DNA of 31,715 nt from contig BFEA01000279.1 of assembly GCA_003427395.1 (NCBI GenBank), positions 1,102,712 through 1,134,426 on the forward strand, written 5' to 3'. Origin of the DNA: Chara braunii. Its lineage: Eukaryota; Streptophyta; Charophyceae; Charales; Characeae. A program made the translations under genes and the position numbers. The notes beneath the pieces are model-generated. The model saw nothing but the letters and a program-made list of their open reading frames with translations, ran no database searches and was not told the DNA's origin. Shown here piece by piece: positions 1-8,994 of the stretch; within the stretch, counting starts at the first letter, position 1; the number at the start of each line of letters is the position of its first letter.

Positions 1-398
1 GCTGAATATAAATCAACCCCAGGGCCCTAAAGGCCAAAGAATAACTAAACCAATGTCCTAAGTCGAAAACCAATGTGGCACAGTCTCACGTGCCCTGTAC
101 ACAATGCACAATACCTGAACAAAGGAGATGGGAACTCAGTCGCATGGCAGAGGTAGGAATGGGTGGGAAGGCGGCAGGTACAACTCTCAGAGTAAACTCC
201 AAGGGGGCACCCACACAGCCAGGTAAGGGTCATCAGGCTCAGAGGGAGAGTAACAGCACGACACCGGGCTCAATGGAAACCATCAAACGGGTACCGCCAG
301 CTGAAAGGGGAAGGGCACTCACACAAGGGAGCGCACATAAGGTGAGCCTGGAAGGAAAGAGAGGGCCATGCCGGCATAGACATGTAGCCAAAAGCTGC

Positions 399-450
399 GA
401 GCAAAGAAAACGTACACTCCAGAGGAGCAAAGAAAACGTACACTCCAGAG
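399..450. repeat. Tandem duplication, 2 x 26 bp
   Basis: A 26-bp unit beginning GAGCAAAGAAAACGTACACT occurs twice back to back without a mismatch. A third copy breaks off after 4 bases. It is a local duplication in non-coding DNA. Confidence 0.9.
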
Positions 451-746
451 GAGCGCACGCAGCATAAGGTCAGGCAGAAGGGCAGCAAGCGGACACACCC
501 ACATAGACAGGGAAAATAGGGGTCATCATGCGACAAGAGGGAGGGGTAAACTCCAGGGTAGTGGATAGGAGGGAATGGTGGGAACTCTGTAGCCGAAAAA
601 GTGAAGTAGTCCAACTAATGAGTCTCTAGACTGAAGTTGAACTGAAGTAGCCTGGATGAAGTAGGAGTACCGCAAGAACCGAGTAGAAGTCCGGAACAAT
701 GCGACAGGTACTCTGGTACTAAGGAGAAGCACTGAGGTCCAAAATC

Positions 747-772
747 GAATGTAGAAGCTGAATGTAGAAGCT
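747..772. repeat. Tandem duplication, 2 x 13 bp
   Basis: The 13-mer GAATGTAGAAGCT is repeated exactly twice. This is a minor local duplication with no evident function. Confidence 0.85.
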
Positions 773-851
773 GAAACCGGGAGATGCTGCATAAGTGTCC
801 TGAAATGGTAAAAGATAGAGAGCGTATAGGGGGGTAAGATCAGTCATGATA

Positions 852-1892
852 TCATGAAGGAAGTCGATGGGTACGCCGAGGGCGCGAGGACTCAACTGCA
901 ACAACAGGCGGAACCACATCCACAGGGGAAGGAGGACCTGAGGCGGGTACCGGTGGAGCAGGAGGACCCATCGATGGAGGGGGGGGAATGTTAGTGGTCG
1001 AAGAAGTAGATGGGTCAGTTACTGTAGTAGAAGGACGAGAAGTAGGGGGGGAGGATGATGAAGGGAAATGATGAGCACGATCGTAAGCACGCACGAAAGT
1101 CATAGCATGCTTCAGATGCTCAAGAGGCTCCCAAGTAGACTCCTTGTCAGGGTAACCCTTCCATCGAACGAGATACTCGAGGCGGGGAGGGTCACCATCA
1201 GTCATACACCGGGATGCGATATCAGAGACGACAAACTCCTTGTGACCCTCAATGATGATGGGAGAAGGGCGAGGGTAAGGTTGACCGTGGAACTCGGGAG
1301 AGGACCGTCTGAAGGGGCGCAAAAGAGATACATGGAACACGTCATGCAAGTTAGCGCGGTACATTGAATCGGGGAGCTTTAATTTGAAGCTCACCGAACA
1401 GTCATGATTGGGTCCGGCGGATGCAAGAATGGTGCATGGTCCAATATATCGACGTCTGAATTTTCGAAATGTGTCAGCTTCGGGCTGGATGTGACGTGCA
1501 TCGACAAGAACCTCGTCGCCAACTTTGAAGGGATAGTCGATGCGAGAGCGGTTAGCGCGAGTGGCCATGCGAGTCTGGGAGTCAGCAATGCTCTCGCGAG
1601 CCTTGCTAAGAAGCGCATCCATCTCCTTTACCCAGTCATCGAGGGCAGGGCATTTGGTGTCGGGATGGATCTGAGATGGACGGAGAAGGTCAGATGGGAC
1701 ACGAGGATGGTATCCCAAGTCACAGTAGTAGGAAAACATGCCAGTGGCTGGTGAAATAGCATGGTTATAAGCAATCTCTGCGTGAGCAAGATGCAGATCC
1801 CAATCAGAGTCATTCTCAACAAACTTTTTGAGGATACTCCCAAAAGTTTTGTTTGTGACCTCGTTCTTTCCATTTGACTGGGGGTGATAGGA
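852..1892 (-). pseudogene. Integrase C-terminus with chromodomain, element 1
   Basis: After the frameshift the frame runs through the core's Glu region, then the GPY/F-type module (YPFKVGDEVLVD, RRYIGPCTIL) and FHVSLLRPF. A clear chromodomain follows at about 1105-1215: YLVRWKGYPDKESTWEPLEH, with the aromatic cage positions typical of histone-methyl-lysine binders. The tail is rich in Pro, Ser and Thr and ends at TGA 852. Chromodomains on Ty3 integrases are known to steer integration to heterochromatin. This is the least damaged piece of element 1. Confidence 0.93.
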
Positions 1893-2500
1893 GGAGGAGA
1901 GACGGAGATCTCATGGAGTCCACGCCAAAAATGAGAAGTAAAGCGGGGATCGCGATCAGAGACGATGCTAGTGGGAAGACCGTGATGGATGGCAATACGG
2001 TTGAAGTACAGGGAGGCGATGTCTTTGGCTGAACTAGCATACTTGCAAGGGAGGAAGTGAGCATGTTTAGTCAACCGACAGACAACGACGAAGATGGCGC
2101 CGTGGCCACGTGGGATAGGGGGACGAAGGGGACCGATGAAGTCCATGGAGACAGAAGTCCAACGCTGAGTAGGAATGAGTAAGGGTTGACGAAGACCGTA
2201 GGGGGTGTGGTTGGGAATGTTGGTCTCATGGCAGATCCTGCAAGTGCGAACGTACTCTTTAGTGAAATGGCGACGGTGTTCCCAGTAGTAATGGCGGTAG
2301 AGGCGGTCAAGTGTCTTGAAGACACCGAGATGACCGGCGGCGCGCTGATCATGACACTCAGCGACGGCCCGAACGCGGAGCTGGCCAGTAGAGGGCACGC
2401 ATAAGCGGGGAGTCCGAGTACCTTGGCGACCAAGCCAATATAGGAGTCCAGAGGGATCGAGCGGGAAGTTAGGGACGAACTTGTCAGCCTGTAGGTCAGC
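1890..2500 (-). pseudogene. Integrase zinc-binding domain and catalytic core of element 1
   Basis: The zinc-binding HHCC domain is visible as CHDQRAAGH followed by TCRICHETN. The catalytic core follows with the first Asp in SMDFIGPL and the second in IVSDRDPRF. The frame breaks near 1893, before the catalytic Glu, which is found in the next frame in a GKNEVTNK context. The three catalytic acidic residues and the zinc ligands therefore survive at sequence level although the frame does not. The role is insertion of the cDNA copy into the host genome. Confidence 0.88.
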
Positions 2501-3363
2501 TTAGATGGACTGAAACTCAGGGCATTGGATGTATGCGCGGCGGTACTCATCCAGAAAGGCGGGGTGGATGGTGAGAGTTGAGATAGCAGATAGCTGACGA
2601 TCCTCACACTGAAGGTCGGGGCGGCGGGATAAGGCGTCTGCAACACGATTGCTTTCGCCGGAAATCTTCTTGATGGTGAAGTCGAACTCCGAGAGGTCAC
2701 GCCACCAACGAGCCTGACGAGAAGTGAGCTTAGGCTTCGTCTGGAAGGCGGCGAGGACAGAGTTGTCCGTCAAAACGGTGAAAGTATGACCGTGCAAATG
2801 ATGACGCCACTTCTTAGCAGCGTAGACCAGCGCAAGGACCTCACGCTCGTCGGCAATATAGTTAAGCTCAGCGGGAAGTAGTTGTCGAGATAGATAAGCA
2901 ACCAAACACTCTCCATCGCGAAACTCGACTGTACCGTCATCAGCGACGTCAGAAATATAAGGGGGTGGGGCCCCTGGGGGGGGGGGCTCAATGGGTGCAA
3001 GATGAGCCGCAGTCGCTGGAGGTGGAGGAGGGAAGTGAGGAATGCGAGGGAGGCGAGACTCTGTGGAATCAGAAGAAGTAGAGGGGGCTGGGTAGATCCG
3101 GGAGAGAACAACTCCAATAGCGAAGTCGGATGCGTCGGTGGTGACGATGAGTATTCGAGTAAGTGTAAGACAGGAGCTGACATGACAAGTCGCTTGAAAA
3201 AGCGGGAAGCATCCTCGTGAGCCGGGGTCCAATGAAAAGGTAGACGTCCGCGGGTCAGAGGAGTAAGCTGGGAAGAATACTGCACGTAGTTTTTAAGAAA
3301 ATGACCATAGTAGTTGGTCAACCCAAGGAAACTACGCAGCGCAGGAAGAGAGGTAGGAGTGGG
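2501..3363 (-). pseudogene. RT connection and RNase H of element 1
   Basis: The first part (FLGLTNYYGHFLKNY) is the RT thumb/connection. A frameshift near 3160 moves the frame; the new frame continues with TTDASDFAIGVVL, the first RNase H Asp. The other RNase H landmarks follow: Glu in EREVLALVYA, Asp in VLTDNSVL, and Asp in NRVADALSRRPD. A proline-rich insertion of about 40 residues sits inside RNase H, after the first catalytic Asp. The segment ends at a TAA, after which the same frame leads into integrase. RNase H removes the RNA strand during reverse transcription. Confidence 0.88.
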
Positions 3364-4869
3364 TCAGTCGACAATGGTCTGAATCTTCGAGTCGTCCATG
3401 TGGAGTCCGTGCTCGGAGACCTGATGCCCGAGGAAGTCGACTTTGCGTTGAGCGAAGATGCATTTGGAAAGCTTCGCATAGAACCCGTGGTTGCGTAGTC
3501 GCTGCAGGATAATGCGAAGGTCGGTCAGGTGATCCTCTAGGGTACGACTGTAGATCAGGATGTCGTCAATGTAGACTAAAACATAGTCCTCAATAAGGTC
3601 TTGGAACATCGTGTTCATAGCCATCTGGAAAGTGGCGGGGGCATTACGGAGACCGGAAAGCATGATAGTTAACTCGTAGTGCCCGAAACGAGAACGAAAA
3701 GCGGTCTTGAGGTGGTCCTTCTCGGCTACGCGGATCGGGTGATATCCGCTACGAAGATCGATCTTCGTGAAGAAATGATGGTTGGAGAGGCGGTCAAACA
3801 GGTCATCCGCGCGAGGCATCGAATAACTATTTTTGACCGTGTAGTGGTTCAGATCGCGGTAGTCAATACAGAGACGAAGGGTGTCGTCCTTCTTGCGATC
3901 GAAGAGGACCAGGGCACTCCATGGGGAAGTACTCGGTTTAATGAAGCCCTGGCGAAGCAGCTCCTCAAGTTGGCGCTTGAGTTCTTGGGCTTCGGGAACC
4001 GAAAGGCGATAAGGGGCGTGATTCTGAATGCGATAGTTGGGCTCGAGATGGATGTGGTGCTCGATACCACACATGGGAGGAATGTTGTTGTAGGAGACGG
4101 ATGGTGGGAAAACATCGTGATACTCACGAAGGAGGGCACCAACGCTAGGCAGCAAGGAAGAAAGAAGGGTGTCAAATTCCTTAGCAGCGGCAGCGTCTGA
4201 AGCAGAGGTGGAGGGGGTCTGTATGGGGGTAGGAACTGAGGGTGTATCAGTGGTAAGGGAAGCGAGAAACTGCAGTAGGCTAGCAGGGGTAGAGGAGGTT
4301 AAGGAAGCTGAGGAATCAGGAGGGTCGGGGGGCTCGGGAGGTGGTGGGTCGAGCTCGACCAACTCAACGTCCTGATGCATGAAGTTGCAGGTGAGGAGCT
4401 CCGTGATGTTGACAACATAAAGTTCTGCATCAGGCTCACGAAGGAGGTGGTGGAACTGGGTAGGTATACAGATGGTGACATTAACTGGGGGGGGAAGTGT
4501 AGAGTCCGATTTGCCTAACAACGGAATACGATATTGTTTTCCGTCCTTGGCGTAGAGGACGAGATCGTTGTGGGTCCAATCGGGGCCAGCATGAGCGAAC
4601 TAATGGGAATAGGCAGTGCCAAGAACGAGATCATATAGGGTTTCCATGACATCGAAGGTCCACTGGTCATGGAACCGAGGGGCCTTGCGAAGGCTGTCGG
4701 GCATCCGCAAGGGGAAGGAGAATGAAAGATCAGGCACCACCAAATCGATGAATGATTTAGCCTCATTGTCGCCAAGCGTGACAGTGATAGTGGAAGGGTA
4801 GGCGGATGTATAGAGAGATGTCTCCTTAACTACGCGAGGATGAATGAAGTCGCCAGTAGAGCCAGAGTC
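3364..4869 (-). pseudogene. Protease and reverse transcriptase of element 1
   Basis: The segment begins directly after a TAG with the aspartic protease signature DSGSTGDF. A second TAG at 4600-4602 interrupts the end of the protease, near where Ty3 proteases often have a Trp. A proline-rich linker (about 4300-4370) separates protease from RT. The RT then shows the palm region with LDYRDL-like, FFTKIDLRSGYH and the catalytic YIDD box at 3562-3573. The segment ends at a TGA where the family usually has Trp before PTP. Catalytic residues of protease and RT are visible, so the damage is mainly in the reading frame. Product: the RNA-dependent DNA polymerase that copies the element's RNA in virus-like particles. 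Confidence 0.9.
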
Positions 4870-5154
4870 CTATAGTGCGGGATACACTCTAGTAGAGGTC
4901 CCGAGGCGCACTGGAATAATCGGTAAGGTGCGATCGGGATTGTGTAGGCGCTGAGACATCGCGGACAGGGTGCGCTCTTTAAGGCGGAGACGCTCCTGGT
5001 GGACCTTAACAAGGTCCAAGAAGTCAATGATATCCTCAGCTGCAATAAGGAAAGCACTGCAGCGGGTCGTGCAAAGAGCACGCCTGGTAGGAGGATGTGG
5101 AGGAGGGGGGTCACAAGGGACGCTAGGCAAGGGAGGAGAAGGCATATGTTGCAT
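4870..5154 (-). pseudogene. Short gag-like leader running into the protease of element 1
   Basis: The frame opens at an ATG and runs 94 codons to a TAG placed immediately before the protease active site. The frame is the same as the downstream protease-RT segment, so the leader and protease were once continuous. The protein starts proline-rich and continues with a charged, probably helical stretch (about residues 35-70). I see no capsid signature and no CCHC knuckle, and the piece is far shorter than a normal gag. It may be the remnant of a truncated gag. The TAG probably replaced a hydrophobic residue that normally precedes Asp-Ser-Gly in retroviral-type proteases. Confidence 0.5.
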
Positions 5155-5176
5155 ACTGTAACGGTGCAGACCAGAA

Positions 5177-5286
5177 CAAGAACCGACCTCTCAATACAAA
5201 GTACAAGATGGCGTAGCGGAAGACTTAGATACAAGAATCGACCTCTCAATACAAAGTACAAGATGGCGTAGCGGAAGACTTAGATA
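5177..5286. repeat. Tandem duplication, 2 x 55 bp, next to the candidate PBS of element 1
   Basis: A 55-bp unit containing CGACCTCTCAATACAAAGTA is repeated with only one or two differences. It lies in the 5' leader of element 1, between the candidate primer-binding site and the first ATG at 5154, and duplicates most of the PBS-adjacent sequence. Confidence 0.92.
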
Positions 5287-5288
5287 CC
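5269..5288 (-). promoter_or_regulatory. Possible primer-binding site of element 1
   Basis: The minus strand reads TTGGTATCTAAGTCTTCCGC. The first seven bases of TGGTATC match the start of the initiator-Met PBS common in Ty3 elements (TGGTATCAGAGC), then the match fades. Position supports it: it is about 115 bp upstream of the first ATG, and the sequence just to its right ends in CA, as an LTR would. Degeneration or another primer tRNA is possible. Confidence 0.35.
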
Positions 5289-5645
5289 AATGATCCGAAC
5301 AATCAATATTGCAATGCAGCCCTGAACATACATCATCATCATCGTTCCATGGTGTGAAAGGGGTCTGGCGCTTCACACAGGAAGACTGCGCCAGCCCCAA
5401 CCGTACACAGACGAAGAAGAAGGGGGTTAGACGAAGAGGAGGGGAAGATGGGAATGTCGCCAACACCAAGTCTTCGGCACAGGCCCAAATAGTCCCTCGT
5501 CAAAATGTCTGAATCCCCAATGTGGAGTCTCGATCCAATATCGTCAAGTCTCAAGTCACAACTCTTTCTCTCTCTGTCGTAGTCTGAGAAGTCAGGTGGT
5601 GAGAGGGTGAGAAGAGATGGTGGACTTAGAAGAGGAAGAAGAAGA

Positions 5646-5664
5646 ACTCTCTCTCTCTCTCTCT
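5646..5664. repeat. CT microsatellite
   Basis: About nine uninterrupted CT dinucleotides, followed by GTGTCTTG. Confidence 0.85.
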
Positions 5665-6305
5665 GTGTCTTGTACTAACCTGTGAAGTTGGCGCCTTGAT
5701 GCAGGTACCTCGAAGATGGAGCTGGAGCTATGGCGCCACGGGTAAGTACCGCTGGCCTCTGCCATCCATCTCTCTCCAATGCTACTACTACGACCAACTA
5801 GCGCCCAGCGCTGAAGACTACACCTACAGCTATGGGCGCCCAGCGCTGAAGACTACTGCAGCGCTCCTCCTGAGTGCTGCGGCCGAATCCTGAAGAGTAC
5901 TCGTGCCTACTGTCCAACTACCTACCCGTGAAGTGCATGGGAACTTCCTATGTACTACCGGGTGCCTCCTGACTGCAGGCGAGGCAGTCCAGGAGGCTGC
6001 TCTTGCCAATGCCGAAGGGAGGTAGGGGCTGCCGCTGCAGCTCCTGCTCGAGTTGTCGTGGGGAACAGGCTAAAGATAGCCTGTTATGAAATCCCTGTTT
6101 TTGTGCATGAGTCCTAGGGTCAGTCGAAACAATGAGGGCCTGAAAATGGCCCTCCGTTTCAGACTGAAAAGCCTCTGGGCCTGAAAGGCCCTGAAATAGG
6201 CTGAAAATGGAATAGGGCCTGCAGACCCTCGTTTTTAGGTTTCATGCTGAAACTACCGGGGCCTGTAAGCCCTATTTTCTAGGATTTTAGGCTGAAAGTG
6301 CGGGA

Positions 6306-6323
6306 CGGGCCCTGCAGGGCCCG
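6306..6323. repeat. Perfect 18-bp palindrome CGGGCCCTGCAGGGCCCG
   Basis: The sequence equals its own reverse complement. It lies 22 bp inside the predicted 3' LTR start of element 2 and next to a second hairpin, so the end of the LTR is rich in secondary structure. Confidence 0.9.
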
Positions 6324-6345
6324 TGTGGCTACGCAGTATGCCACA
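6324..6345 (-). repeat. Predicted 3' LTR start of element 2, with hairpin
   Basis: On the minus strand the LTR would begin TGTGGCATACTGCGTAGCCA, directly after the polypurine tract and with the canonical TG. These bases form an inverted repeat: TGTGGC, a bulged A, TAC, loop TGC, then GTA and GCCACA. The LTR extends to lower coordinates; its other end is not resolved. Confidence 0.65.
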
Positions 6346-6358
6346 CCCCCCCCTCCTT
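6346..6358 (-). promoter_or_regulatory. Polypurine tract of element 2
   Basis: The minus strand reads AAGGAGGGGGGGG directly before a TG dinucleotide that begins an inverted repeat. It lies 12 bases after the TAA that ends the pol frame (6371-6373). A purine run at this place primes plus-strand DNA synthesis in LTR retrotransposons. Confidence 0.75.
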
Positions 6359-6370
6359 GAAAGACCGAGC

Positions 6371-7202
6371 TTACCTGCGAGGGCGAATCTGTCTGTCTGA
6401 GGGAGGGACCATAATCCGGGTGGGAGGGGCCGGTCGTGAAGCTTCCGGAGCTAACCTTTGCTTCTCATAATGCGCGTAGATCAGCGGTGCGGATGCTTTC
6501 AAATCTTCTCATGAAATCCACCGAGTGTCGTCGCGATTGCATGCTTTGAATGCAACCTTGTACTGTCGCGGCTTGCTGTCGTACTTGCGATTGGTGATGA
6601 CGCGGTCAACTTCTTGATGACCATCCATAGAAGGAGGGTCCTACGATCGTCGGCCCGGAAAGTCGTCGCTCTTAGCTGGCATGTATGTTGCCAGCTTTAA
6701 GGCTTGAAAGACTGGATGGACTGTCAGATGCGGGGGGACGTTGATCACAAATGAAGGGCCATCGGGCTCATCACCCGTAGCTGATGTTACAGGCCATGGT
6801 CCAAACCACTTGGGAAGCAGTTTGCGTGAGACATCCTGTTCCAGTGCAAACTCTTTCGCGGAAACCCAAACCAGGTCGTCGACGCGGATGGGACATGGCA
6901 CGCGATGCCTGTTGGCTTGCTGCTGCATGCGGACTTGAGCCTTTTGCATATTCGCGCGGGCGTGAGCCAGCAATTCCCTGTATCGGGCTCATCACCCACA
7001 GCTGATGTTACAGGCCATGGTCCAAACCATTTGGGAAGCAGTTTGCGTGAGACATCCTGTTCCAGTGCAAACTCTTTCGCGGAAACCCAAACCAGGTCGC
7101 CGACGCGGATGGGACATGGCACGCGATGCCTGTTGGCTTGCTACTGCATGCGGACTTGAGCCTTTTGCATATTCGCGCGGGCGTGAGCCAGCAATTCCCT
7201 GT
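6371..7202 (-). pseudogene. Integrase C-terminal domain with chromodomain-like tail, partly duplicated
   Basis: The GPY/F-type module (VDDLVWVSAKEFALEQ, KLLPKWFGPWPVTS, HPVFQALKL) is encoded twice because of the 221-bp tandem duplication. 221 is not a multiple of three, so the copies lie in different frames. After a TAG near 6641 the left copy's frame goes on for about 90 codons with RVITNRKYDSKPRQYKVAF, then TRWIS, a TGA, and EDLKASAPLIYAHY. This resembles a chromodomain (beta strands, Trp, then an acidic C-terminal helix). The frame ends at TAA 6371-6373. The TGA fits an Arg CGA codon with a C-to-T change. Confidence 0.8.
6761..7202. repeat. 221-bp direct tandem duplication inside integrase
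   Basis: Unit 1 (6761-6981) and unit 2 (6982-7202) both begin ATCGGGCTCATCACCC and differ at only a handful of positions, so the event is much younger than the element's other damage. It breaks the pol frame. Confidence 0.95.
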
Positions 7203-8478
7203 ACTTCCGGAAGGAAGCGGGAGAGCGAGCGGCATCGATGTCGGCTGGTCGTGGGAGGAGAAGGTCGGCGAAGATACGGCCTTTCCGTCCACCATGGTGC
7301 AACTCGAATGGAGTCACGCCAATCGCCGGGTGCACCGAAATGTTGTAGGCGAACTCGATGTCGGGGAGACGGTCAACCCAATCTTTCTGGTCCGGACGGA
7401 TGAGCGTACGAAGCATCATTTGAGCGGTTTGATGTGCCCGCTCCGTCTGCCTGTCTGTCTGTGGATGCCAAGCCGAACTTGGCTTCATCTTTGTGCCAGA
7501 CTCCTGCATGAGTGCAGTCCAAAATGCCGACATGAAGCGAGTGTCGCGGTGGCTGACTTTGTCTTTCGGTACACCATGGCCGCAAATCCAGCGAGTGTGC
7601 AGGAGGCGTGCCATCTCGGGAGCCGTGGAGTAGTACTTGCAAGGGAGAAAACGCGCGTACTTACTCAATCGGCCCATGACCGTGAGGATGCCGTCGTGTC
7701 CGGGGCGGTTGCGGGGGAATGGTCCGGTGACATACATGGCAATGGAGAGACCGGGTTCTTGCGGGATCGACATTGGGCGCAGCTCGCCGTAGGGGTTGCG
7801 GTTGCAGGGTTTGCTTCGTCGGCAAACTTCGCAAGAGTCGCAATACCTCGTGACATCGGTGACGAGGTCGGGCCATCGGAATCGCTGTCGAAGCCGTGCA
7901 ATAGTGCGGTTGACTCCGAAATGGCCGGCGAGTGGCGAATCTTGATACTCACCGAGGAGGCGAGTCCGAAGACGGCGGTCGCGTGGGACACATAGTAAGT
8001 CCTTGCCCTGCGAGTGCAAGAGCAAATACCCATCGGCGATGCCATAGTGGCTGGCCGACGGGTGATCCGACGATAGCTGCGCATATAGCGTGGCGAAATC
8101 TGGATTGGACTCATAGCCTCTGATGAAGTGTCGATGGAGCACCTCGTCGAATGCGAAGGCATGATGTGTTATAGCGCAAAGATCAGGTCTTCGCGAGAGT
8201 GCATCTGCTCCGCGATTGGAGAGGCCGGGAAGATGTTTCGGTATGAAGTCAAATTGGTCGATGAAGTACATCCATCGTCCGATCGTGCTGCTCACTGTAT
8301 CCTGCGTCTTGTAGTAGGTCAATGGATTGTTGTCCGTAACCCATGTGAACCTACGACGCCCAAGGAGGAAGTGCCGCCATCGCTTGAGAGCCATGACGAA
8401 TGTGAGAAGCTCCTTTTTCCTTGAATCATCAAGCGAGTTGATGGGAGGCACTTTGTGGCTGAAATACTCCGCAGGGTG
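7203..8478 (-). pseudogene. RNase H and integrase of element 2 (catalytic residues substituted)
   Basis: This is the longest intact frame of the element. RNase H continues with KELLTFVMALKRWRH (Glu), WVTDNNPLTYY (Asp) and ADALSRRPD (Asp). The integrase has PLAGHFGVNRT and CDSCEVCRRSKP of the zinc domain, though the first His of the HHCC set appears to be Gln. The catalytic core is damaged: the first Asp is Tyr (AMYVTGPF, codon 7732-7734) and the second is His (KVSHRDTRF, codon 7549-7551). Only the Glu of QTERAHQT remains. Single-base changes from Asp codons explain both. Other motifs (WHPQTD, EFAYN, TPFEL) are well kept. Confidence 0.9.
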
Positions 8479-8994
8479 CTAGTCGTCGCCATCGTGCTGT
8501 TCCAAGACTGCCCCAATGCCATAGCCGGAAGCATCAGTCGTCACTCTCGTAAGCAGGGTAGGGTCATAGATTCTAAGGACGGGTGCCATGAGCATAGTCA
8601 TCTTAAGTGCTTGGAATGACCGACGTGCGTCGTCATCGAATACGAATGGCACCTTTGGTGATTGTTATCTCATCATAGGTGCAGCAATCCTCGAGTATCT
8701 GGTGATGAATCGCAGATAGTAGCCCGCCAATCCCATGAATGAACGAACGTCTGTGGTGTTGGTGGGCTCGGGCCATACTCGTAGGGCCTCGATCTTGTCC
8801 GCAAGCGGACGGATGCCTTTCCGCGTCACATAATGTCCCAAGTACTCCAGCTCCTGCAGCTCGAATTCACACTTGTCGCGGTTGGCTTTGTACTTGGCTT
8901 GTCGTAGCCGCTCCAAAACGGTGCGCAGGTGTTCCACATGCTCGTCCAAACTCCGGCTGGGACCAATCATCGCATCCAGGATCATCGAGGTCAT
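8479..8994 (-). pseudogene. RT C-terminal part and start of RNase H, element 2
   Basis: The translated piece reads SLDEHVEHLRTVLERLRQAK, then CEFELQELEYLGHYVTRKGI and SFMGLAGYYLRFITRYS, which are the RT segments that follow the catalytic site in Ty3 elements. The preceding YxDD box is missing, marking the truncation at about 8994. A TAA lies at 8665. The frame then continues, unbroken in register, through VLRIYDPTLL and TTDASGYGIGAVLEQ (first RNase H Asp) to a TAG at 8479-8481, at the position where relatives carry Trp before HP.EY.S. Confidence 0.85.

Larger units (their letters stand above)
1..851. other. Non-coding stretch, no supported gene
   Basis: This stretch lies downstream of the chromodomain stop of element 1, which reads on the minus strand. 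It is purine-rich on the plus strand. Short open frames occur on both strands but none resembles a protein domain. A 3' LTR for element 1 would be expected here, but I see no polypurine tract on the minus strand after the stop and no match to the sequence beside the candidate PBS near 5285, so no LTR is called. Two small tandem duplications are listed separately. Confidence 0.6.
852..5290 (-). mobile_element. Element 1: decayed Ty3/gypsy chromovirus-type retrotransposon
   Basis: Reading leftwards on the minus strand, the order is short gag-like leader, aspartic protease, reverse transcriptase, RNase H, integrase, chromodomain. Pol before integrase with a C-terminal chromodomain is diagnostic of Ty3/gypsy chromoviruses. 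The polyprotein appears to have been one frame. It is now broken by stops near 4870 (TAG), 4600 (TAG), 3364 (TGA) and about 2501 (TAA), and by frameshifts near 3160 and 1893. No zinc-knuckle gag is visible between the candidate PBS and the protease, so the element was either gag-deficient or has lost gag. It cannot encode a full polyprotein now. LTR boundaries are not established. Confidence 0.9.
5290..6345 (-). other. LTR-like non-coding DNA between elements 1 and 2
   Basis: No supported gene. By position this should hold the 3' LTR of element 2 (starting at 6345 and running left) and, if the candidate PBS is right, the 5' LTR of element 1 (ending about 5290). I cannot find the inner boundaries or a repeated LTR copy in the window. 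It contains a CT microsatellite at about 5646-5664, a 21-bp repeated phrase (GCGCCCAGCGCTGAAGACTA occurs at about 5800 and 5837), several phrases of the type CTGAAAATGGCCC between 6130 and 6300, and the palindromes near 6306-6345. Confidence 0.5.
6346..8994 (-). mobile_element. Element 2: 5'-truncated, decayed Ty3/gypsy retrotransposon
   Basis: Reading leftwards: C-terminal half of RT, RNase H, integrase with a chromodomain-like tail, TAA, polypurine tract, LTR start. The element stops abruptly at about 8994. The RT catalytic YxDD region, protease and gag are absent, and the sequence to the right is unrelated. It belongs to a different subfamily from element 1: the integrase core and linkers differ strongly. 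Breaks are TAA at 8665, TAG at 8479, a 221-bp tandem duplication at 6761-7202, and stops at about 6641 (TAG) and near 6510 (TGA). Two integrase catalytic Asp residues are substituted, so it is non-functional. Confidence 0.9.

Noticed and set aside
1068-4375. Plus-strand open frames over element 1
   Set aside because: They are shadows of the minus-strand pol frame and show no domain of their own.
5290-6345. One shared LTR serving elements 1 and 2
   Set aside because: The start (6345) and end (5290) would fit a 1.06-kb LTR, but the two elements are of different subfamilies and no second LTR copy is available to support it.
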